From the NCBI RefSeq assembly GCF_024713945.1, contig NC_134680.1:5887501-5951500 (forward strand): 64,000 nucleotides of DNA, given 5' to 3'. The position numbers and the translations under genes are program-made. Source of the DNA: Dermatophagoides farinae (Eukaryota; Arthropoda; Arachnida; Sarcoptiformes; Pyroglyphidae). The notes under the pieces were generated by a model. That model was not told the origin of the DNA. It did not search any database and worked only from the letters and a program-made list of their open reading frames with translations. Below are positions 12,630-24,500 of the stretch, piece by piece. The number at the start of each line of letters is the position of its first letter. Position 1 is the stretch's first letter.

Positions 12630-12857
12630 TCAATTAGCCGATGGTGGTGGTGATGATGATGATTTATTATTATTATTGGAAAGATCACGAAGCATTTGTT
12701 TATAACGTTGCCGTTCTTGATCACGTAAAACACCTTCATGTAAACGTTGTCGATCAATAATCTGTTGTTGATGTACATTCAATATCAATGCTAATGATCC
12801 GATTATCGATATGGCCAAAAACAATTTGGCAATTTTTATCGATCTTGATGATGACAT
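12630..12857 (-). CDS. PET117: PET117 homolog, cytochrome c oxidase assembly factor
   Basis: Single exon of 75 codons. The N-terminal half has a basic start followed by one hydrophobic segment (IAKLFLAISIIGSLALIL), which in this family anchors the protein in the inner mitochondrial membrane and serves targeting. It is followed by the family's conserved block, here RQRLHEGVLRDQERQR, matching the QQRLRDGVIRDIERQ pattern of animal PET117. The tail is a low-complexity N/S/P run with no match. The length is close to the animal family (about 80). PET117 assists complex IV assembly. The gene is head-to-head with RAB3GAP1, the two start codons being 367 bp apart. Confidence 0.85.
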   Translation of the reverse strand: MSSSRSIKIAKLFLAISIIGSLALILNVHQQQIIDRQRLHEGVLRDQERQRYKQMLRDLSNNNNKSSSSPPPSAN

Positions 12858-13224
12858 TTTTTCTTTCCAAATAGCTGAGATGTAATTTTAATTTAATTTA
12901 ATTTAATTCATTCGATTTTTTTTTTCGTAGTTTGCAGACGATATATAATAATTTTTTTTTTGTTGTTATTAAAAAAACCAACATGTGATCAATTCATGCA
13001 TCATAGATTTAATGGAAATATTTCCCGATGTGAGAATGTTTTTGTTTGCCCAGGAATTTTACCACAACTACAAATGATTCATTGATTTTTGATTTTGTTC
13101 TGTTTTTTTGGGGGGGATTTTTTTTTCACTGGTCATTTACATCATCAGGATTTAGGTAAATTTCTAAAAATTTTTTAAAAAAAAGATATGATAATTGATT
13201 TGTTGTAATCATGCACGCACAGAT
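12858..13224. promoter_or_regulatory. Shared divergent promoter region PET117 / RAB3GAP1
   Basis: The 367 bp between two opposed start codons must contain both 5' UTRs and promoters. A potential 5' UTR intron for RAB3GAP1 runs from a donor AGGTAAAT near 13154 to GCACAG ending at 13222, two bases before the chosen ATG. No TATA box or known element is assigned. A G7 run sits at about 13111-13117. Confidence 0.5.
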
Positions 13225-16200
13225 ATGACAACAATGAAATGCGATGAAGAAATATTCGAAATTAATGATTTTAGTACATCATCCGATTGGGAACGTTTTA
13301 TTGCCGATATTGAAGAGATACTTACACATTGGAATCTAACGAATAGTGTGGATAATTCATCATTGGATTCAATCCACACACCATCATCACCAACACCACA
13401 GCTTCCAATTACGAAAATTGCTACATCAAAATTGTTATCCGATCCACATCGATGGCAACAACGACAAGAATCGATCAAATATCGTAAAGTTGCTTTTTCA
13501 TTACAATTTTTTCAATTCAAAAAAGATCCATTACCAACACCGTCCGTGTCGATTGGATTACCTGAACATTGTCCGCAGTCGAATCGTAACCAATCGAATC
13601 AATCATGGCGTGATATGTCATCAATTGAGAATGATTGGCCCGTCACTGGACATCCATTAGTACGTTATTATGGGCTCAGTCAATTCCTGTTACTCATACC
13701 ATTGAATGGTGAAACTATCAGTACAGAAGATCGTGCAAGACAATTGCTCGGTTCTGCTTCCATTGCTTTACATAATTTAGATTGTGAAATTCCATTTTTT
13801 TGTCAAATATCAACTTCCAATCGTCGATTATTTATGGGTGTCGGACATCAACCTAATGGGTTTCGTACCTATTTTGATATAATACAATTTCCGGATATTC
13901 CACCATCATATCGTTATTTCAATGAACTAATGGTGCTGTTCAAAAAGAAACTTTATTCTTCATTTTCATATCATTCGAATGTTATAACACCAAAAGATGA
14001 ATCGGTCGATGAATATCGATCATCATCGTCAAACGATCCTACCGTTCGGGTTTCCATTCGATTCACATATCTATTGAACCGATGGCCAACTGAATATCTG
14101 CTATTCAATCCATCCATGGATGTTCATAATTTATTTGTTCGACAATTTTCTTATTTTGGAACATCTCGAAACAATTCAAAAGCTCATGAACAAATAATGG
14201 CAAATTTTGCAAATCTTTACGGTGATCCACTTACACAATGGCAATTGGCAACAACATGGCCATCTGTAGCAGAAGAATTAATCACTGATAATGCATATCA
14301 TAGTGATTTACAGCCACGTAATGCACCACGATGGTCATTACGATCATTATTCACAGAAGATTCAAAAAATAGCCAACTTTATTGTCGTCATGTTGAATTG
14401 TTTCGAATTTTCATACAACTTGGTAATCGTAGTCCAAATAATCCATTGTTGAATTTATTGCTGCGAAATACTGATAATCACCAACAACAAAAAGATGAAC
14501 AGGAAACACAAGATATACGTCAGGCATTGGATCGATTATCAACGCCCATCCATTCATCGGCACAATCATCATTGTTGAAAACAACAAATACACTGTTGGT
14601 GACTAGTCAATTATTATCAAATCTAATGTCATTGGCAGCCGGAACTGGTTCTAGACAAATTCCATCCGAATATATCGAAGCATTTGTTGAGAATTTATTC
14701 GATGATGATGATGATGAAAAACCGGTGAAGAATACGGATATCAAATCGAATGATGATGATAATGAGGATGATCAACTTGGTAAATTGAAATCTGCACCAC
14801 GTGATAGCCTTAGTTGGCGTCTAGCAAATCTTGTTGTGAATATCTATGGTCAAACTCGACAACCATTCAATCTGGCTCAATTATGGAAATTTTTTCTACA
14901 AAAATTACGTACTCATTGGAGATCTGGACGACTATTGCCACATCTCGATGAAAATACTACGGACAACATTGATCATGGATCATGTCTGTTTCATCAAAAA
15001 CTTCAGATGTTCAATAGTTGTATTCGACAGAAAATTAAACGTGAACATCAACTGGATTCGAACGTAAAGCTGGCTGAAGATTCGGATGAAGAATTTTTTG
15101 ATGCCCAAGATGAAGAACCCGAAATGAATGAAAATCAAACAGCCGAAGGTCAATTTTATCCGTTGAAAGATGTGAAAGGTCAACCAATGTATCTACTTTC
15201 ATACCCAAATCGACCAATACAAGTGCCACAAACACAGGATCCAGCACCGATGACTGAAGATGTTCTTGCACGACAAGTAACACATCTGGCTCAAATCGAT
15301 GATGCTCGAATGAAAATCCGTCTACAATCAGCTGGATTATTGTCCGATATGGAAGCCTTCAAAGCGGCCAATCCAGGTTGCCAATTTGAAGATTTTATTC
15401 GTTGGCATTCACCACGTGATTGGATACAACAATCGTCTTCCGATTCCAACGATGAAACTTCTGATACATTTGGCCTAAGCCGTAGAATGCGTGAATCTAA
15501 TACATGGAATGATCTTTGGGAATTGGCACGACCATGTCCTGTTCGGCGACAAAAACGTCTATTTAATTATACGAAAGAAGCGGAAGAAATTCTACAATAT
15601 TTCGAAACAATTTCATTGGCAAATTTGGTACATTATCTTTCGCCAATCGTTTGTAAATCAATCATTTTACAATTATTACAATATCGAAAAGAAATTCTTC
15701 ATTTTATACGATCCAACAATCGTGGCGATTCAAATATCGATTTCTTATCTATTGATATGGTTTCAATTGAACATTTATTCACCATTGGTGATTATGAGCG
15801 ACTAATCGATGTACAATTGATTGAACTAGAATTTGCAATGTTAAAATTCTATTCATTATTACATAAATTCTTTCATTCATATGAAACATTTTTTCATCGG
15901 CAAAAGAAATCATTTGCTGATTTATTTCGTGATCAACAATCTACAACAACAACCATAACTACAACAGTTGCGAAAAAACAACCGATAGCTCGAATATCAA
16001 AATTGAAAAATATAGGCCAAACAATGGGCGAAATAAAAGGATCAGATTTCATTCAATTCATTCTGGAATTAATATCCGAACCAGAAAAAGAATTCACTAA
16101 TACCGATATGATTGCACAGCTTATTGTACAGATTTTTGCCGATTCTGATCGTTTTCAATATGAACAATCAACAAGTGTTGGTGATCGAATACCAACAGCA

Positions 16201-16425
16201 ACAACAACAACAACAAACGAATCATCATCCGATAATGATAAAATGATGAAACCAATAACATCTGGTTCGTTGCCGCCACCTACTGGTAAAGAATTTATTA
16301 TACGTGCAACAGGAATATCAAGACCAGCACCATATTCACGGCCATCATCACATCGAATGTATTGTTTTCTTGCTAATGATTTTCGTATTGCATCTGCATT
16401 CACTGAAGATATAGCTTATTTTTGA
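13225..16425 (+). CDS. RAB3GAP1: Rab3 GTPase-activating protein catalytic subunit
   Basis: One uninterrupted exon, 1066 residues; human protein 981. The first ATG is 13225, and the open frame extends upstream only through a non-ATG codon. It begins with the family block EIFEINDFSTSSDWERFI. Conserved middle regions include PLVRYYGLSQFLLL and AFKAANPGCQFEDFIRWHS (nt 15355-15411), the arginine-bearing catalytic region of the family. It ends with the diagnostic GKEFIIRATG...SRPAPYS...HRMYCFLANDFRIASAF. Acidic and Q/T-rich inserts account for the extra length. With RAB3GAP2 it acts on Rab3 in exocytosis and as a Rab18 exchange factor at the ER. The absence of introns in 3.2 kb contrasts with the neighbours. 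A poly(A) signal AATAAA lies at 16519-16524. Confidence 0.95.
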   Translation: MTTMKCDEEIFEINDFSTSSDWERFIADIEEILTHWNLTNSVDNSSLDSIHTPSSPTPQLPITKIATSKLLSDPHRWQQRQESIKYRKVAFSLQFFQFKKDPLPTPSVSIGLPEHCPQSNRNQSNQSWRDMSSIENDWPVTGHPLVRYYGLSQFLLLIPLNGETISTEDRARQLLGSASIALHNLDCEIPFFCQISTSNRRLFMGVGHQPNGFRTYFDIIQFPDIPPSYRYFNELMVLFKKKLYSSFSYHSNVITPKDESVDEYRSSSSNDPTVRVSIRFTYLLNRWPTEYLLFNPSMDVHNLFVRQFSYFGTSRNNSKAHEQIMANFANLYGDPLTQWQLATTWPSVAEELITDNAYHSDLQPRNAPRWSLRSLFTEDSKNSQLYCRHVELFRIFIQLGNRSPNNPLLNLLLRNTDNHQQQKDEQETQDIRQALDRLSTPIHSSAQSSLLKTTNTLLVTSQLLSNLMSLAAGTGSRQIPSEYIEAFVENLFDDDDDEKPVKNTDIKSNDDDNEDDQLGKLKSAPRDSLSWRLANLVVNIYGQTRQPFNLAQLWKFFLQKLRTHWRSGRLLPHLDENTTDNIDHGSCLFHQKLQMFNSCIRQKIKREHQLDSNVKLAEDSDEEFFDAQDEEPEMNENQTAEGQFYPLKDVKGQPMYLLSYPNRPIQVPQTQDPAPMTEDVLARQVTHLAQIDDARMKIRLQSAGLLSDMEAFKAANPGCQFEDFIRWHSPRDWIQQSSSDSNDETSDTFGLSRRMRESNTWNDLWELARPCPVRRQKRLFNYTKEAEEILQYFETISLANLVHYLSPIVCKSIILQLLQYRKEILHFIRSNNRGDSNIDFLSIDMVSIEHLFTIGDYERLIDVQLIELEFAMLKFYSLLHKFFHSYETFFHRQKKSFADLFRDQQSTTTTITTTVAKKQPIARISKLKNIGQTMGEIKGSDFIQFILELISEPEKEFTNTDMIAQLIVQIFADSDRFQYEQSTSVGDRIPTATTTTTNESSSDNDKMMKPITSGSLPPPTGKEFIIRATGISRPAPYSRPSSHRMYCFLANDFRIASAFTEDIAYF

Positions 16426-16881
16426 GAATTTTTCATTTTAACAAGAAAAAAAGTTTTTAACATTTTTTTCACTCTTGTTTGTTTGTTTTTTGCTTGCAAA
16501 ATTGTTGAAAACTTGATAAATAAATTTCTACTACCATGTGATTAATTGCAATTGAAAGTTTGAAAATAGACAAAAAAAAAACATTCAAATTTGGGCGTAT
16601 TTCTTTGTCTCTGATGATTGATTTTGCCACTGATGCGATGCGATGCGATGCTATGAATAAATGAAGGTATGTATGAGCTAATTATAGCTCGATGTTTAAA
16701 TACGATTCTTGGCAGATGTTTAATGATTCTGGCTTTTGAATGCAAAAAAAAACAGCGTGGTTTTTTTTGTTTGTTTGTTTGACGATTGTGTCTGCAAACA
16801 AAATCATTGATGATGGTTTTTTATTACTGATTCGTTGGTGGTAACACAATTTCGAAATATAGATCAAACCAAAAAAAAAAA

Positions 16882-18309
16882 ATGAATAGCCGTCAAATAG
16901 CCGAATCTAGCCATAATTATCAACCTGGTGATGTTATATTTCGTTTAAATGAACCATTAGTTTATGTAACAAAATATGAACATCGATTGTTTACCTGTGA
17001 TCAATGTATGCGTTCAATTGATTCATCTATTGTTTGTCCTGGTTGTCATAAAGTTTATTATTGTTCAAATGATTGCCAAATGAAAGCATGGTATCGTTTA
17101 CATCGTATTGAATGTTCGATATTGGCTAAACGTGAACCAATGCAGTATGTAGTTTTATTCTATTTTTTTTTGTTGTTTTGTTTTGATTTTAAATCTTTTC
17201 TTTTGCTACTATAGATTCGAAAATCAAGGAATCGATTATATGCAACGTTTAACATTACGTCTCTATCTTTTAATGACATCCAAAGATGATAATAATGGTG
17301 ATAAAACAGGACTACAACGATCATTTACATTACCACATAATGGCCAACAACGAATTATTGATGAGATGGAAACACATTCAGAACAATTAAAGGTAGAAAT
17401 GGATTATTATTATCCCCTTGATCTTGTTTTTTTTTTCTTTTGATTGATCGATTAATAATTTTTTCATCATCATCATCATTCAAGGATTCGGACCAATTTC
17501 GTGGTATTATCAATTATTTTAAATTCTATCAAATTGATGATTATGATGCTGAATTATTATTACAATGTTATGGCCTATTACATGTGAATAGTTTTGGTAT
17601 CGATTGTTATGATACCGATAATCTTACTATCGATCATCGTGGTTGTGGCCTATATATAGAGGCATCAGTTTTTGATCATAGCTGTATGCCGAATGCATGT
17701 GCTGCTGGTGATGGATTGGCATTAGAAATTCGTGCCCTTCGTCCAATTCGACCCGGTGACCTAATCTATTTGGATTATGTTCAAGATATTCTACCAAAAG
17801 ATCAACGTATTAAACATCTTGAAGAACGTTATTTTTTCACCTGTAAATGTATTGGTGGATGTGCCGATAACATCGATAGTGATGATGATCATCATAATAA
17901 TGTATTCGATTCAAATGTTGATTTTAAACGCTACCGAGTATTGGATAATCTAATTGAAAGTCTTAATCCAAACAACAACAACAACAACAACAACAATGAC
18001 GGCGATGATGATGATGGTGAAAATTCGGATGATCTTGATGAAGATACATGGCGACAATTGTATCAATTATGGACACAACGATTAACCATACAAGAAGAAT
18101 ATTATCGTAAATGTGTATATCATCCATGTTTGTCATTATTTTATCAATCATTTTTAAGATTTTTAATATTAAATCATCATCGTTTCTGGATGGATGGTAT
18201 AGAAGCTGAAATGAATCGTGTAATGGCAAAAACACGTGAACATCTAGCCATCACTCATGGTAATCATCATGAATTCTATCGATGGACTGTTGGTAATTTT
18301 GATGGTTAA
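16882..18309 (+). CDS. SET and MYND domain protein (SMYD1/2/3 class)
   Basis: Exons 16882-17144, 17215-17392 and 17485-18309 with GT/AG introns of 70 and 92 bp; 421 residues, the usual SMYD2/3 length. A MYND zinc finger occupies about residues 34-75 with paired cysteines ending HRIEC. The second part of the SET domain contains FDHSCMPNAC, the IRPGDLIYLDY block and the post-SET cysteines FTCKCIGGC. A C-terminal helical region ends with ITHG, as in SMYD3. Oddities: the N-terminus is about ten residues short and lacks the usual Gly-x-Gly SAM-binding loop before the MYND finger, and the usual NHSC motif reads DHSC. An Asn-repeat and acidic insert follows the SET domain. Family members methylate lysines on histones or cytoplasmic proteins. 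Activity here is uncertain. Confidence 0.85.
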
Positions 18310-18463
18310 AAATAAAAACATAATAATAACATCAAACTTGATGTTTGTTTTCATTTTATAATAATAATAATAAAAAAATAAGACTTTAATCAATTTGACA
18401 TGATGATGATGATGATGATGAAAAAAAAATGTTTTTTTTTTGTTGAATTCTGAATTGATGATC

Positions 18464-18469
18464 AATAAA
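18464..18469 (+). terminator. Poly(A) signal AATAAA of the SMYD gene
   Basis: AATAAA lies 155 bp after the SMYD stop, only 100 bp from the stop of the opposite-strand SEA/EGF gene. Another AATAAA starts two bases after the stop (18311) but is probably too close to be used. Confidence 0.45.
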
Positions 18470-18568
18470 TGAATATATAGTATGCTGTGTGTGTGAAAAT
18501 TGAAAATTTTTTTTTGTTTTAAAAAATTCTGATTTGATTCAAAATAATTATCATCAAATCACAATCAA

Positions 18569-21500
18569 TTAATAATAAGCATGGCTTGATGATTGATGAT
18601 GTCTTACAGCAGATGGATTTGTTGCATATAAATGTCCTGGTGAATAGATTAATTCACGTGTAGAAAATTCCGTTTCATTATAGACATCATGTTTCTATAT
18701 TTATTGAAAAATAAAATGAAATATATTTTCAAATGTTTTTTTTTTTTGCAAAAAAAAAATAAAAAATAAACTTACATATGATGATGGATAATGTATTCCA
18801 GTTGATTGGCCACCTGAAATGGTACCATTATTATTATTATTATTATTATTGTGATTATTATGTCTACGATCATTATGATATGAATCATGATGATTATTAT
18901 AATGTCGAGATTTTGATGTTTTATTATTATTATTATTATTGGCCGTACTAATTGTACGTGTTGAATTACGGCCATTACGGCCATTATTCCATATTGATTC
19001 GGTTGAATAACCAATATTTGATGATGATGGATCATAATGATCAGATGATGAATGATGATGATTATTATTATTATTCGGTACAACTCTTACTGGTTGTGCA
19101 TACACGTGACTAGCATTTGGATGCTGCATATTTGTTGTTGTTGTTGTATCCTGCTTGGATAAAGTAAAAAAAAAAAAAAAAGAAATGAAATTTAAAATTT
19201 CAATCTAAATTATCTACAGCCAATGGCTATATATTCGTAATAATAATTTATTATTATTACTCAAGGCTATAAACTTGACCTAATTTTGATCTATCCCATG
19301 ATGATGATCTAGATCTTGATTAGAGAATTCGGTTCCAATCGAATGATTCGATTTAAATCTAATTTAAATTTAAATAAACTTCTTTCTCTTTCTATCTATT
19401 TGATTTATGTATCTAATTAATTATATCTTGACAAATCCTAATTAATGGCAAAGAAAAAAATGTCAGTCTCATACCACACAGTATGACCACTTGACCTTTG
19501 TGTGAATAAATCAAAATGTCCACTTTACCATATTATTTGTAGCTGTTGTACCACCACCACCACCTGTATAACCATAGCCATTTGTACTAGCTGAATTAGT
19601 TGTCGTATTTGTCGATGATGATGATTGTAATAAATGTTGTTGTGAATCAGCCGAATATGCATGATGATGATGTATTTGGGGCCATAATGATGATGATAAT
19701 GATCTACCATATCCACCGGCACCAACAACTGTACCATCAATAGTTGACATACGTGACATTGTAGCCAATGCTGCTAATGATGCAGCTGAAGGTTTATTCA
19801 TATAGCTAAATGTATGACCACTTGCAGCTGACATTGCTTCAATTTTTTGTTGTTCATGACGAAATCTTTGGCTGAAACGACAAAAAATATAAGAAAAATG
19901 AAGTAGAAAAAACAAAGAGTTAAAATGAACACTACTTACTTCCACATATAAAGACAGATGAATGTAATGACAATGATGACCAATGCAGCAATGGAACCAC
20001 CAACAGCAACACCTAAAACTTCAGCATCAATATCACATTGGCTACCAATAAAGTTTGCCCGACATCGACAAACACGTTCACCTTTGATGATTAAGCATTC
20101 ACCACGATTTGAACAATATGATGGTGAACAAGTTGAACAAACACGACCGGTTTGCCATCGATCACCATCAGCGAATTTATCTTCATAACCGGATTCACAT
20201 TCACAACGGAAACCACCGAATTCATTCACACAATGTGCATTACGCGAACAATCATTTAGATCGGGTGCGGAACATTCATCCAGATCATCGATTCGTGTGA
20301 TAGCATTTGAACCAGAATCCACTGATAACTGTGATTCACCAAGATTATTTTGTGATTCAATTATAGCTTGCGTTAATTCTTGCTGTAATTGTCGTTTGAT
20401 ACGTTGTGATGTATTGATCGAACTATCATTCGATCGTAATGAAATGGTTGCATTGACAATGGTACGGCCACCAACAGCATAGAATCGATTAATTTTGACA
20501 GCCATCAAATAAGTATTCAATGATTTGGTCTGTGCAAACAATGAATTCATTGCATGTATAGATTCAAATTCCAAATATTGATATTCTTCAGAATTAGCAT
20601 TCAATAATGAACGTGTGAATTGTACTTTATTACCGGCCATTTTATCCACACGAAACGATAATGATAATGATATGACTGGTGAACAATTTGTACGTGGAAT
20701 AATTCGTGCAAAACCTGGTCGACATTGACATGAACTAAGACCCAGTTCGGTAATGCATTTTTCATTCAATGAAATATCACATGTACTATCATCACCAACG
20801 ATACAGGTATCAATACGTACGATCGGTACATTTGGCCGTGGTCGAAATGCCGGACGACGTACATATGGTTTTGCCAATGATTTTTTCGTTGTAGAATTTG
20901 AATTTTGAGTACCACCGTTATTAGTGTTGCTGAATGAACCGGTCCCGGGTATTTGATTACCTGGTGATGATTTTGATGGTTTTATCGATTCGATTATACC
21001 AATTTTATTATTCGATCCACCGACATTATTTCTAGCCGTAGCTATTGTTGCATCAATCATATGTGTTGGGTCAAATTGTCCGATTTTGGGCTTTACATTT
21101 TCAATTGGTAATTGCATGATTACAGGTTTTCCATATGATACACTTGTTGTTGGTAAATTTAATGGTGGTGTTGAAACAGTAGCCGTTTGGTACGGTAATT
21201 CTTGGCTAGCTGAAGTTTTATCCATTGTAGATGATGATGAAATCGTTGAGGAGAATGAAGTTATCGTTGTTGATGTAAACGATGGCTCTAAACCGACAGT
21301 AGATGTAGTAACCGGAATACGTTTTCCATAAACAACATCGTTTATTTTAGATGAATGAATTGGATTCGATGTAACACGTAATATATGTGAATATTGATTA
21401 CCAGGATTTTGATGCTGTTGCTGCTTATGGTGATGATTACGAATTTCGGTTACATCAGGATTGATAACGGTCGAAATAGTTGGATTTATTGTCGTAGATG

Positions 21501-24500
21501 TTGGTCGAATTGAATTAGAGGAAATCGTAGTCATCATAGTTGTAGTCGATGTGGTTGTAGGTCCAATTTTATGTTTAACAACCATTTCGAATACACTTGG
21601 CCCTTCATCCTCTTGCATTGTTATAATTTGTGGTGGTGGTTCCGATGCCGATGATGTTATCAATAATCGATTATTATTAATTGCATTATTACCATTTGAT
21701 GTATCATTGTTATGATGTGCACCGAAAAATGGTATGAATGTATCAATTTTATTATTACTTGAATGATCTAATCGATCTCCGGATGATGAAGAACTAATTT
21801 TCGACATTAGATTGGCAATCACATTGTTCATCATCGTTTTGTTGTTATTATTTATATTGGCCGATGGCGATATGAATTGATGAATTAGGGCATCCATTTC
21901 GGCTTTAGATAGTCCATGTAATGTTGGTGGCATCTTCATCATTGGATTATTATTATTGATACTATTTGAACCAGGTTTCACAGGTGGCATTAGCATTGGT
22001 GGATTATTTAATGGTATTGCCGGTGGTGATTGTTGTGGTCTTGAATTAGCACCAGTTGATAATAAAGGAATGAATGGCAATTGAAATGAAGGATAATTAG
22101 ATTGACCGAAATTGGCCGATGGTCTACCATTAAGTTTGGGTGGTGGTAGTGGTGGCGGTGGCGGACCAACAGGACCACCACTAAAACCAGCCGGAAAATT
22201 TGGACCACCTCGAGGTATAAGATGTGCTAAATGTGCAGGTATTCGTTGATTTAGTCCACCATTATTGGCCATTTGTCCTAATAACATTTGTGCTAATTTT
22301 GCCTGTTGATCCGGATTGGTAAATAGATGCGGCTGCAATGGTAATGGTGGACCATTTCCTGTAGTTGAAGTAGGCATTTTAAGATTACCACCAAGTAATT
22401 GTGCAAGTCCACCAAGAAGATCATCCATTCCATGTGATGAGCCACTATTACCGTTTTTATTATTTGAACGTGATAAATCTTTGGAATTTATACGTCCAGC
22501 GGCCGGTAAATCGCCATCTTTCTTGATTGGAGGAAAATCTTGTCCTAATTTGGAATTTCTTCGCGGTTCACGTACTGATCGTTTTGTATCACTATCACTA
22601 TCGTCATTTCTAATTAGATTCAATGATGATGATTCATGATGGGCGACATTTGTAGAAACTGGGCCATCATGATGATCAGACAATGATGAAAACAATTCAT
22701 TTGCATTCGAATGATGATGAATTGGACCTGTGAACACACAACGAAAAAAAAAACAATGTGGTAAAATTAAATGGGAAATTAATTAGTTTCGGAATGAAGA
22801 AGAAAATTTTCAGGAAAAAAAATGTTTCAAAAAAAAGGACCGGGAAAAAAAGCCATCAACCTAAATTTATGGCTGTGTGTATGTGTGTGTGCAAAGAAAG
22901 AATATTTTTCAGTATCCACCTTTTCTTTTCAGTTTCAAATTTGGATCAATTTCATTTTCATATTTATTTATATAAAAAGCAAGCAACAGAAGCAAGACGA
23001 AAAAACAAAACAAGAGAAATTATCAATGTAAGTAGAACTCTAATTGTAATTGTAATTGTTTTTTGTTGTTGTTGTTTTGAAAAGAATTTTTTTTTTGTTC
23101 ATTCCATCAACATTTGTCAGTCATGATATGATGATGATATTATTTAAAATTTAAAATTTAAATTTAAATCACGAAACAAACTTATAGAACAAAATATAAT
23201 TATTATCATTATCCATGGTGACAAAAGATGAATATATACGATATATTTTTTTTTTCTTCTTCTGTCATCCAATTTAATGGATAGTGACATATTTGGTTTT
23301 GTTTTGTTTTTATTTTCTATAGAGAATAGAACAGAGATAATTGTATCAAAAAAAAAAAAAAAAAAAAATAATAATTGAAACTAAACTATTTTCATTTTCA
23401 TTTTTCGTCTTCTTCTTCTTCTTGGTCATTGTTTTGTCAGAACAATTGTTTTCAATTCTAAACAAACGAAATTTTGGATTTTTTTGGGATTTAAAAAAAA
23501 AATTAAATATAAATCACGTAAAGGAATTTTTCTCTTGTGGCCGAAAATTGAACGAATAAACTAAGATACAGAGACTGGTAATTTTTTTTTTGTTGATATG
23601 TGCCGGAAGCTGGGCCCCTCAGAAAAAAATCAACTTGAATATGGGAATTCTGAATGGCCATATTTGTTCGAATTTTGGTAAAAGTTTTTTTTTTCACTTT
23701 CAAAAAATGGTCAGTGCCGTTTTTTTTGAATTTTTAAAATTTGACCATTGTTTTTTTGAAATGAAATGAAATGAAATGAATCAGGTCAATGATTTTTATG
23801 ATCATTTTTTTTTCGTATGCAAAAAATTATTATTTAAATTCTATTGTATGTTTAGTTTTCTAATTATTTCTATGATGATTTATATAATATTAATTTCGTT
23901 TCATTTTTTTGTTTCTATTATCTTAACAATACATATATAGAGGTTGATGTACTAAATTTAGCCATTTTTTTTTATTAAAAATGAGGGTGACAAGCAAAAA
24001 AAATTCCAGGAAAAATTCAAACTGACATTTAAATTTAAAGAAAACACATAAAAGTTGCTAACCTGTTGATTTCAAATCCATGATCGATAACAATGGATGA
24101 TGATGCTGTTCGGATAGCCGTTGTTGTTGTTGTTGATGGAAAGGTCGGTTTCTTTTATCATCATCATCATCATCAGCATTATGATCATGTGAATCACGAT
24201 GATGATGACCATTAACAACAAATGTCATTGTAGCCGGTCTATTATGTTGATCATCTATTATTATTATTATTATTATTATTATCTGATCGTTTTGAATGTA
24301 TCGAATGTAGAGGAGGTAGATGATGATTTGGATGAATTAAAGATGTTGATGCAAATAATGATGATGATGGTGATTTGATGTCGAATAGGAAACGATTATC
24401 ATCGACATTTGATATCGATGTTGGCTTTACATTGAAATGATAATTCGATGATGATGAGAATTTGAATTCATTATCATCATTTGCATTGACAATAATCGAA

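Noticed and set aside
24250-24400. An intron ending at ATAATAG (24255) in the SEA/EGF gene
   Set aside because: No pyrimidine tract precedes it and no GT donor lies in the preceding 100 or so bases.
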